The translations under genes and the position numbers were made by a program. Below the pieces are notes generated by a model. That model had not been told where the DNA came from and did not search any database. It saw only the letters and a program-made list of their open reading frames with translations. 5,097 nucleotides of DNA from Eggerthellaceae bacterium UBA5808 (lineage in GTDB: Bacteria; Actinomycetota; Coriobacteriia; Coriobacteriales; Eggerthellaceae): NCBI GenBank assembly GCA_002417975.1, contig DIDE01000040.1, positions 1-5,097 of the forward strand, written 5' to 3'. Positions within the stretch are counted from its first letter, which is position 1. Every line of letters starts with the position of its first letter. Shown in pieces: positions 1-5,097 of the stretch.

Positions 1-35
1 TCATTGTACTGAGTACGATCATATATGTACGATTA

Positions 36-419
36 CTATATTCCCATTAGGGCAACAATCCGCGGGATAAAAATAAGTAGGCCAATGACAAGGGACATAA
101 GGGAAAATATAAGAACAGCCCCTGCAGCTATATCTTTTGCACGTCCCGCAAGTGAATCATGATGAGGACACGCAAGATCAACGACATCCTCAAATGAAGT
201 ATTCATGCATTCCGAACCGATAACCAGCCCAATGCAAAAGACGATAACAACCCATTCAGTCAAAGAGATATGCAGCCATATTCCACCTATGATCGCGATC
301 AAGGCAGCAAGCGTTTGAATTCGAATATTACGACCCTTACGGAATGTCGCGACAATTCCCGCGCAAGCACACCGAGCAGATTCAGGAAAAGTGAGGTCCC
401 TCTTAGCGCCGGGCTTCAT
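36..419 (-). CDS. dgkA: Diacylglycerol kinase / undecaprenol kinase (DgkA family)
   Basis: This is a small integral-membrane lipid kinase. In Gram-positives this family mainly phosphorylates undecaprenol to feed cell-wall carrier lipid; in E. coli it phosphorylates diacylglycerol. Numbered from the longest form (start 449, 137 residues), an amphipathic N-terminal stretch (FRKGRNIRIQ, 36-45) precedes three hydrophobic segments at about 46-63, 65-82 and 107-128. The active-site signature is present: ECMNTSFEDVVDL with E80 (matching the catalytic Glu69 of E. coli), N83, E87 and D91, then LAGRAKDIAAGAV at 100-112. I prefer the ATG at 419 (127 residues, MKPGAKRDL), because GGAAAG at 426-431 lies 6 nt upstream and the overlap with ybeY is only 17 nt. 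The ATG at 449 has no visible Shine-Dalgarno and would overlap by 47 nt. Phosphate acceptor preference cannot be read from the sequence; the phoH-ybeY-dgkA context resembles Firmicutes and favours undecaprenol. Confidence 0.92.
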   Translation of the reverse strand: MKPGAKRDLTFPESARCACAGIVATFRKGRNIRIQTLAALIAIIGGIWLHISLTEWVVIVFCIGLVIGSECMNTSFEDVVDLACPHHDSLAGRAKDIAAGAVLIFSLMSLVIGLLIFIPRIVALMGI

Positions 420-876
420 AGGTAACTTTCCATTCATCAAGTAGAGCATCTTGAAGAGCTAGCATTTGTTCGGCCTCACGATCAGTTTGATGGTCATGAC
501 CGCACAGATGGAGTAATCCGTGTGTAAGCAACGTTTCAATTTCTTCAGCAAACGATGTTCCATATTCGGATTTTTGCCGATCTGCAACGTCAGGAGCAAT
601 TATTATATCGCCAAGTTCAAATGGCTCATCTTCAGAATGACCATCGTCAAAATCATCATCAAAGCCATCGCATTCGAAACTTAAAACATCCGTTGGACCG
701 TCGACATTCCGATACGTATGATTAAGAGATGCGATGCGATCATCAGGAACGAACGTTATCGATACCTCTGTTGTATCAGGTTGCTGTTCATGACGTAATA
801 CAAACACAGCAAGATCTTCAAGCGGCAATCCCTTGATATCTTCGGATCGATAATCGCAGACAATCGTTATATCCAT
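403..876 (-). CDS. ybeY: Endoribonuclease YbeY (16S rRNA maturation)
   Basis: YbeY is a zinc-dependent endoribonuclease (UPF0054) needed for 3'-end maturation of 16S rRNA and 70S ribosome quality control. The 157-residue product has the metal-binding HGLLHLCGHDH motif with the three histidine ligands H119, H123 and H129. Upstream are LNHTYRNVDGPTDVLSF (51-67, including the conserved Arg56) and LGDIIIAPDVA (88-98), all characteristic of the family. Between the last two lies a strongly acidic loop, residues 70-84, in which about ten of fifteen residues are Asp or Glu; this segment is variable in the family. The ATG overlaps the phoH TAA by one base and has its own good GGAG at 885-888, 8 nt upstream. 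Its end overlaps dgkA. Sitting with PhoH, RsmE and MtaB, it fits a group devoted to RNA and ribosome maturation. Confidence 0.96.
   Translation of the reverse strand: MDITIVCDYRSEDIKGLPLEDLAVFVLRHEQQPDTTEVSITFVPDDRIASLNHTYRNVDGPTDVLSFECDGFDDDFDDGHSEDEPFELGDIIIAPDVADRQKSEYGTSFAEEIETLLTHGLLHLCGHDHQTDREAEQMLALQDALLDEWKVTYEARR
426..431 (-). promoter_or_regulatory. Ribosome binding site of dgkA, inside ybeY
   Basis: On the minus strand this reads GGAAAG, ending 6 nt before the ATG at 419. It lies within the last codons of ybeY. It is only a moderate match to the consensus, but neither of the upstream in-frame ATGs (449 and 437) has anything comparable in front of it, so it decides the preferred start of dgkA. 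Confidence 0.5.
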
Positions 877-1844
877 TAGGCTTTCTCCAGTCTTTTAGCT
901 TCATCTTTTTCATACGCGGATACAATGGATGCAACCAATGAATGACGGACCACATCGCTGCCGCTAAAATCGCAAAACGCAATATCTTCAATTCCCTCAA
1001 GAATAGATCGTACCTGCTTAAGACCGGATATTCCATGTGGAAGGTCAAGCTGTGTTATATCTCCCGTAATAACCATTGTTGCACCAAAGCCAAGCCGCGT
1101 AAGAAACATTTTCATCTGCTCGGGAGAGGTATTTTGAGCCTCATCAAGAATAATGAAACTATCGTTAAGGGTACGTCCACGCATAAAAGCTAGCGGAACG
1201 ATTTCAATCACACCATCTTCTACTAACTGAGCGACATGATTATTATCCATCATGTCAAATAGAGCATCATAAAGAGGACGAATGTACGGATCAATTTTTT
1301 CTTCAAGTGTTCCTGGCAAAAAGCCCAGGTTCTCGCCCGCCTCAACAACAGGCCTCGTTAAAATAATACGTCCAACCTCTTTACGCTTAAGTGCTGCAAC
1401 AGCCATCGCCATAGCAAGATACGTTTTTCCTGTACCCGCAGGTCCAATACCAAAGGTAATCGTATGTGATCGTATGGCGTCAATGTAGCGCTTTTGTCCA
1501 GCCGTTTTAGGTCGAATCGTTCTACCATGATACGTAAGAATCGCATCGTCATGAAGCACAGACGGCGCATACTCCCCCGTTTTTAAGAGATCAATAGCAT
1601 GACGAACGGATGAACAATCAGGTTTTTCATCATCGTCAGCAGCTTTGATTAACATACCAAAGAGCGACGTCAAAGACTGTATCTCAACTGGATCGCCAAT
1701 GATGTCTACCGTATTATCCCTTACGGTAATCCGAGCCGAAAACGAATCTTCGATCAGGCGTAAGAGTTCATCACGTGCACCGACAATCGACGCAATGTCG
1801 ATTGTATTCGGAATAGTAAGCGTAATATGAGTGTCTTCATTCAT
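876..1844 (-). CDS. phoH: PhoH-family ATPase (PhoH-like protein)
   Basis: This cytoplasmic P-loop ATPase is of the PhoH/PhoL type, related to superfamily 1 helicases and linked to RNA metabolism; its exact substrate is not well defined. Residues 1 to about 100 form the N-terminal extension usual in bacterial PhoH-like proteins, thought to be a KH-like RNA-binding fold. The PhoH domain then shows TAGQKRYIDAI at 114-124, Walker A GPAGTGKT at 134-141, TRPVVEAGENLGFLPG at 163-178, DPYIRPLYDAL at 185-195, AFMRGRTLND at 219-228, Walker B IILDEAQNTS at 231-240 and the sensor-like TGDITQLDLP at 260-269. All key residues are intact and 322 residues is a normal length. The ATG overlaps the mtaB stop as ATGA, with no clear Shine-Dalgarno, so translation is probably coupled. 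ybeY follows with a one-base overlap; phoH-ybeY is a highly conserved pair. The family name recalls an E. coli phosphate-regulated gene, but nothing here shows phosphate control. Confidence 0.95.
   Translation of the reverse strand: MNEDTHITLTIPNTIDIASIVGARDELLRLIEDSFSARITVRDNTVDIIGDPVEIQSLTSLFGMLIKAADDDEKPDCSSVRHAIDLLKTGEYAPSVLHDDAILTYHGRTIRPKTAGQKRYIDAIRSHTITFGIGPAGTGKTYLAMAMAVAALKRKEVGRIILTRPVVEAGENLGFLPGTLEEKIDPYIRPLYDALFDMMDNNHVAQLVEDGVIEIVPLAFMRGRTLNDSFIILDEAQNTSPEQMKMFLTRLGFGATMVITGDITQLDLPHGISGLKQVRSILEGIEDIAFCDFSGSDVVRHSLVASIVSAYEKDEAKRLEKA
885..888 (-). promoter_or_regulatory. Ribosome binding site of ybeY, inside phoH
   Basis: GGAG on the minus strand, 8 nt before the ybeY ATG at 876 and within the end of phoH. 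It indicates that ybeY can recruit ribosomes itself in addition to being coupled through the TAATG junction. Confidence 0.6.
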
Positions 1845-3046
1845 AGGGTAAAGATACCATCTTCATCGATTCCTGTTAAGGTTGCGCTCATGATATCGCC
1901 GCATTTTCCGAAATTGTCAACGTGAACGGGGAAAAACGACTCAGTAACTCCCTCCCCCGATTGTTCGACGACAATGCGCTCGACACTTCCAATACGTTTG
2001 CGCTGCTCAGACAAACGAACCTCATTAGCCACGCATTGTAATTGATGAGCACGTCGCGTAATGCAATCTGGCGGTATTTGATCAGAACGATTGGCTGCTG
2101 GCGTGCCCTCTCTGCGCGAATAACGAAATACGTGAACTTTTGAAAAGCGCACCTCGCGAACGAGCGACAACGTTTGTGCAAAATCATCATCGGTCTCACC
2201 GGGAAATCCAACAATAATATCGGTAGAAAACGAGATTGACGGAATACTCACTCGAATACGATCCGTCAACTCGGTAATCATTGCACGATCATAAGGACGA
2301 GCCATCTGCCGAAGAACGTTGGTCGATCCCGATTGAATAGGAATATGAAGATGATTACAAATCCCCTCATCAGATGCTATAACATCAATGAGCTCAGGCG
2401 TTATGGTGTCTGGTTCGATGCTTGAGAGACGAATACGAGCAGAAGGAGCTGTTTTTCTAATACGCATAAGCAACTTAGACAACGAGCATCCACGATCGTT
2501 ATAGCACCCTACATTAATGCCAGTGATAACCACTTCATGTACGCCAGTCGAAGCAAGCGCACGAACTTCTTCAAGAATATCTTCAGCATCTCTCGAACGA
2601 GACGGTCCGCGCGCAATATGTACAATGCAGTACGTACATGCACGATCGCAACCATCCTGTATTTTTACACCTACACGCGTCGGATATTCAGATCCAACAC
2701 GAGTTGGTGCATCCTTAGAAAGATTGCACAGGTCAGCTTTGCTCATAACAGCAACACGTGGATCAAGAGCGCTAAATTCTGATGGATTAATCTCGATAGC
2801 ACATCCCGTTACCACAATACGAGCATGAGGTGCATCTTTAAGCGCACGATGGACTGCCTTGCGAGCCTTTTTTTCTGCTTCGCCCGTAACAGTACATGTA
2901 TTAACAATGACAAGATCAGCTGCAGAGCGATCATTTGCTTGTTTACAGACACGATCACCTCGTCGCTCAAGCGTAGCCTGGATACGATCAGACTCAACCC
3001 GATTTACACGGCAGCCAAGATTCACTACATAGAATAAGCGACCCAT
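1841..3046 (-). CDS. mtaB: tRNA (N6-threonylcarbamoyladenosine(37)) methylthiotransferase MtaB
   Basis: MtaB is a radical-SAM enzyme that converts t6A37 to ms2t6A37 in tRNAs reading ANN codons, improving decoding accuracy. The N-terminal methylthiotransferase domain carries the three cluster cysteines C12 (NLGCRVNRVES), C51 (VNTCTVTGEAEKKAR) and C82 (VTGCAIEINP). The radical-SAM core follows with CxxxCxxC at C133, C137 and C140 (DGCDRACTYCIVHIARGPSR), then EVVITGINVGCY, HLHIPIQSG and STDIIVGFPGETDDDF. A short TRAM-like tail occupies about residues 345-401. Within the MiaB/MtaB/RimO family, NLGCRVN, VNTC(T)VT and the ITGIN motif favour MtaB (YqeV type), as does the position next to rsmE. At 401 residues it is shorter than B. 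subtilis MtaB, mostly in the linker between C82 and C133. The ATG follows a GGGGGA site (3055-3060) by 8 nt, and its end overlaps phoH by 4 nt. MiaB is the main alternative but less likely. Confidence 0.93.
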   Translation of the reverse strand: MGRLFYVVNLGCRVNRVESDRIQATLERRGDRVCKQANDRSAADLVIVNTCTVTGEAEKKARKAVHRALKDAPHARIVVTGCAIEINPSEFSALDPRVAVMSKADLCNLSKDAPTRVGSEYPTRVGVKIQDGCDRACTYCIVHIARGPSRSRDAEDILEEVRALASTGVHEVVITGINVGCYNDRGCSLSKLLMRIRKTAPSARIRLSSIEPDTITPELIDVIASDEGICNHLHIPIQSGSTNVLRQMARPYDRAMITELTDRIRVSIPSISFSTDIIVGFPGETDDDFAQTLSLVREVRFSKVHVFRYSRREGTPAANRSDQIPPDCITRRAHQLQCVANEVRLSEQRKRIGSVERIVVEQSGEGVTESFFPVHVDNFGKCGDIMSATLTGIDEDGIFTL

Positions 3047-3819
3047 TATCTAAGTCCCCCAAGCTCATGAATAACAAGCGCCGATGCTACAATACCAGCT
3101 GTTTCAGTTCGCAAAATAGTTGATCCAAGCGTTACTGAAGCAGTATGCGCACTGCACTCATCAAGCGCAGCAACTTCTTTAGCTGTAAGACCTCCCTCAG
3201 GTCCAATAACAATAGCAACAGATGCCTGGTTCGGATCAATATGCTCGGCAGATAAGGTATCACGGACAAATTCACAGAGTCCGCTACCACTCGATTCTTC
3301 CCAGCATATGGCAACCGCAGACATATCAGAAAGAGCAGCAACCGTATCGGCGACGGAGAGCACATCCGTTACCTTAGGAATGGTTCTTCTTCCCGCTTGC
3401 ATCGCCGCACTTTTTGCAATCGCATTCCAGCGACGTACGCGTGACGACGCCTTATCCGCTGAAAGGCGGACAATACTGCGTTCACACATAAGTGGGATAA
3501 AACGATCTACACCTAATTCGGTAGCATGACGTACAACCGAATCCATTTTGGAGCCCTTAGGTAACCCCTGTACAAGCGTAACGTGCGCACACATCTCCGC
3601 ATCACCCGCTTCTGAGCGAGCAATACGTACATGCGATTCATCAACCAATTCACACTCAAAATAGTCATGCGATGCATCAACAATAGCAATATGCTCGCCA
3701 GCATGTAATCTCAATACATGCATATGATGACGATCCTCATCGTTAAGTTCGAGAGGAAACACCAGCCGATCCTCGTCGGAAAGGATCTGGCGATCAAGAT
3801 AGAACAGAGGAAGGCTCAC
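3046..3819 (-). CDS. rsmE: 16S rRNA (uracil(1498)-N(3))-methyltransferase RsmE
   Basis: RsmE transfers a methyl group from S-adenosylmethionine to N3 of U1498 in helix 44 of 16S rRNA, acting on the assembled 30S subunit. The 257-residue length is typical. The N-terminal PUA-like RNA-binding part contains RHHMHVLRL at 30-38, the family's HH..VLR signature. The C-terminal SPOUT (trefoil-knot) domain shows GLPKGSKMD at 85-93, ATELGVDRFIPL at 99-110, ERS at 113-115, the SAM-binding loop IGPEGGLTAKE at 205-215 and LGSTILRTETAG at 231-242. The family often has LG-RILR in the last motif, so Ser-Thr at 233-234 is a mild variation. The start is GTG, 6 nt after a clear GGAG at 3826-3829. It lies 12 nt after dnaJ, and its TAA overlaps the mtaB ATG by one base. 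Its place after dnaJ is conserved in many Gram-positives. Confidence 0.95.
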   Translation of the reverse strand: MSLPLFYLDRQILSDEDRLVFPLELNDEDRHHMHVLRLHAGEHIAIVDASHDYFECELVDESHVRIARSEAGDAEMCAHVTLVQGLPKGSKMDSVVRHATELGVDRFIPLMCERSIVRLSADKASSRVRRWNAIAKSAAMQAGRRTIPKVTDVLSVADTVAALSDMSAVAICWEESSGSGLCEFVRDTLSAEHIDPNQASVAIVIGPEGGLTAKEVAALDECSAHTASVTLGSTILRTETAGIVASALVIHELGGLR

Positions 3820-3825
3820 TATAGA

Positions 3826-3829
3826 CTCC
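3826..3829 (-). promoter_or_regulatory. Ribosome binding site of rsmE, supports GTG start
   Basis: GGAG on the minus strand in the 12-nt dnaJ-rsmE gap, 6 nt before the GTG at 3819. This spacing supports GTG as the true start. The next in-frame ATG is Met33, inside the conserved RHHMHVLR motif and so too far downstream. Confidence 0.65.
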
Positions 3830-3831
3830 GA

Positions 3832-4968
3832 TTAGTTAAAGGCATCTTTGAGCTTTTGGAAAGGTGAACGTTCACCATCGACATTCTCGCCCATCTCATC
3901 GGCTAACTGCTCAATCAACTCGCGCTCTTTACGATTGAGCTTACGCGGCACGGTCACATGAACATGAGTATAGAAATCCCCCCGTGTTCCTGTTTTGAAA
4001 TGAGGCATACCTACACCACGTGTACGAATGACTTGTTCGTTCTGACACCCTTCAGGAATACGGACCGAAACCTCTTCGTCGTCAAAAATACCGTCGCACG
4101 TGATCGTGGCACCAAGACATGCCTGAACAATCGAAATATTAATATGAGCATGAAGATCATCGCCATCACGCTCAAAATAATCGTGAGGTTTAATGCGGCA
4201 GGTAACAATCAAATCACCCGACGTTGCACCTTGCATACCCGCTTCACCATAACCAGAAAGACGCAACTGCTGTCCATCACGAATACCAACAGGAACTTCA
4301 ACCGTTAAGCGTTGGCGATCAGGAACGCGTCCCTGGCCATTACATTCCTGACAAGGATTTTCGATAATACGTCCTGTGCCGTGGCAGCGCGGACACGTAG
4401 TTGCCGTCTGCATGTCACCTAAAAACGTATGCTGCACAGATACAACACGACCTTGGCCATGACAATCAGGACACGTTACATCTTTGCCATCTTTGCCGAG
4501 ACCCGATCCGCCACAATCAGGACATGGAGCAAGTCGATCATACACGATTTCTTTTTTAACACCACGTGCAACTTCTTCAAGTGTTAAGCGGAGACCAACG
4601 CCCATATCGCGACCCTCACGGCGTGTTTTTTGACCGCCACCACCAGCAGATCCGCCAAAGAAACTGCTAAAGAGATCGCCCATACCACCAAAGCCGCCGC
4701 CAAAGATATCATCAAAGTCTACATATTGCTGACCACCAGCAGACCCAGAGACCGTACCAAAACGATCATATTGAGCTCGTTTGTTGGCATCACTTAATAC
4801 ATCATAAGCTTCATTGAGCTCTTTAAAACGATCTTCTGCATCCGGAGCTTTGTTAACATCAGGATGAAGTTGGCGGGCTTTATGGCGAAATGCCTTTTTG
4901 ATTTCATCATCGGTTGCGCTTTTATCAACACCGAGTATTTCATAGAGATCTTTTGCCATGCGGCTCAA
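3832..4968 (-). CDS. dnaJ: Type I J-domain co-chaperone DnaJ (Hsp40)
   Basis: This cytosolic co-chaperone delivers unfolded clients to DnaK and stimulates its ATPase. The 378-residue product has the full type I layout. The J domain covers about residues 5-71 with the HPD triad at 35-37. A Gly/Phe-rich linker runs from about 72 to 113 (FGGGFGGMGDLF, SSFFGG). The zinc-binding domain has four CxxCxGxG repeats starting at C149, C166, C192 and C206. The client-binding and dimerisation C-terminal domains follow to the end. Length is normal for the family. The longest form starts with TTG at 4968 (MSRMAKDLYE), 3 nt after AAAGGTGG. An ATG three codons inside (4959) would give MAKDLYE, the usual DnaJ N-terminus, but lies 12 nt from that site. 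With hrcA upstream and no grpE or dnaK between, it resembles the actinobacterial DnaJ2 type; a second dnaJ with dnaK may exist elsewhere. No CIRCE operator is seen upstream. Confidence 0.97.
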   Translation of the reverse strand: MSRMAKDLYEILGVDKSATDDEIKKAFRHKARQLHPDVNKAPDAEDRFKELNEAYDVLSDANKRAQYDRFGTVSGSAGGQQYVDFDDIFGGGFGGMGDLFSSFFGGSAGGGGQKTRREGRDMGVGLRLTLEEVARGVKKEIVYDRLAPCPDCGGSGLGKDGKDVTCPDCHGQGRVVSVQHTFLGDMQTATTCPRCHGTGRIIENPCQECNGQGRVPDRQRLTVEVPVGIRDGQQLRLSGYGEAGMQGATSGDLIVTCRIKPHDYFERDGDDLHAHINISIVQACLGATITCDGIFDDEEVSVRIPEGCQNEQVIRTRGVGMPHFKTGTRGDFYTHVHVTVPRKLNRKERELIEQLADEMGENVDGERSPFQKLKDAFN

Positions 4969-4971
4969 ATC

Positions 4972-4979
4972 CCACCTTT
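4972..4979 (-). promoter_or_regulatory. Ribosome binding site of dnaJ, start-deciding
   Basis: On the minus strand this reads AAAGGTGG, a good partial match to the Shine-Dalgarno consensus AAGGAGGTG. Aligned on AGGTG, it is 4 nt from the TTG at 4968, an effective distance in the usual range, but 13 nt from the ATG at 4959, which is long. This favours the TTG start. The conserved N-terminus of the family (MAKDLYE) argues for the ATG instead, so the choice is not settled. Confidence 0.55.
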
Positions 4980-5028
4980 CCTGATCTTAAGACGTACTAT
5001 GCTTCGAATAACAACTACCGCAGCGTGA

Positions 5029-5097
5029 CTATTCACCTTTAAGCGTTCGTTGCGCGGCACGGACAGCGCGAATCACTTGAACGTAGTTCATACGCGT
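5029..5097 (-). CDS. hrcA: Heat-inducible transcription repressor HrcA, C-terminal end (partial)
   Basis: Only the last 22 codons and a TAG stop lie in the window; the 5' part is beyond the right edge. The readable tail begins TRMNYVQVIRAV and ends RTLKGE. The start matches the conserved end of HrcA, where a GPTRM-Y motif leads into a final helix. HrcA is a dimeric winged-helix repressor that binds CIRCE operators (TTAGCACTC-N9-GAGTGCTAA) and represses chaperone genes until heat stress depletes the GroEL needed for its folding. The identification rests on this short motif plus position: hrcA immediately upstream of dnaJ is a well-known arrangement. The stop lies 60 nt before dnaJ on the same strand, so the two are probably co-transcribed. 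It is too short to judge integrity or to exclude another protein on sequence alone. Confidence 0.8.
   Translation of the reverse strand, partial: TRMNYVQVIRAVRAAQRTLKGE

Noticed and set aside
6..16. GTACTGAGTAC palindrome as a rho-independent terminator after dgkA
   Set aside because: The stem is 5 bp with a one-base centre, so it cannot form a stable hairpin on one strand, and no T-tract follows.
818..1193. Short open frames on both strands over the 3' end of phoH
   Set aside because: They overlap the conserved phoH/ybeY coding sequence, lack ribosome binding sites and show no family resemblance.
2517..2828. Plus-strand open frames opposite mtaB
   Set aside because: They are antisense to intact MtaB motifs (including the radical-SAM cysteines), have no recognisable domain, and are explained as frame shadows.
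3958..4308. A 116-codon open frame on the plus strand opposite dnaJ
   Set aside because: It lies wholly antisense to the conserved zinc-finger and C-terminal part of dnaJ, its translation matches no family I recognise, and its composition looks like a by-product of dnaJ codon use.
4305..4525. Repeated CxxCxGxG segments in dnaJ as a possible DNA repeat array
   Set aside because: These are the four ordinary zinc-binding repeats of type I DnaJ, diverged at the nucleotide level, not a CRISPR or tandem DNA repeat.
4969..5028. Possible promoter or CIRCE operator in the hrcA-dnaJ gap
   Set aside because: A TTGTTA hexamer is present, but the nearest -10-like TAAGAT is 19 nt away and weak. No CIRCE inverted repeat is found. 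Not enough to annotate.

Overview
The window is a compact, single-strand block of bacterial housekeeping genes, all read right to left (minus strand). In transcription order it holds the 3' end of hrcA (5097-5029), dnaJ (4968-3832), rsmE (3819-3046), mtaB (3046-1841), phoH (1844-876), ybeY (876-403) and dgkA (419-36, with a possible longer form from 449). About 35 bases follow in which the next gene of the series, commonly era, may begin but cannot be identified.

The junctions are those of an operon. There are 60 nt between hrcA and dnaJ and 12 nt between dnaJ and rsmE. The later junctions overlap: TAATG (1 nt) for rsmE/mtaB, ATGA (4 nt) for mtaB/phoH, TAATG (1 nt) for phoH/ybeY, and 17 nt (or 47 nt) for ybeY/dgkA. 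No terminator-like hairpin, tRNA, rRNA, mobile element or CRISPR array is visible. Non-ATG starts are used (TTG probable for dnaJ, GTG for rsmE).

The gene order suggests the organism. hrcA directly followed by dnaJ, without grpE and dnaK between, and leading on to rsmE, phoH and ybeY, is the arrangement known around the second dnaJ of Actinobacteria. The rsmE-mtaB pair and the phoH-ybeY-dgkA run are better known from Firmicutes. A mixture of the two, with moderate GC (mid-40s percent by eye), fits a Coriobacteriia-type lineage such as the Atopobium group, but this is inference from gene order and not a measured placement.

Functionally the block links protein folding under stress (the HrcA repressor and the DnaJ co-chaperone) to ribosome and tRNA maturation: RsmE methylates 16S rRNA, MtaB thiomethylates t6A37 in tRNA, YbeY is an rRNA-processing endoribonuclease, and PhoH is an RNA-associated ATPase. 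It ends with an integral-membrane lipid kinase that feeds the undecaprenyl-phosphate or phosphatidate pools. I found no convincing evidence of a new system. The points worth a second look are fine-scale: start choice and regulation at dnaJ and dgkA, an acidic loop in YbeY, a short internal repeat in MtaB, and the hybrid gene order.
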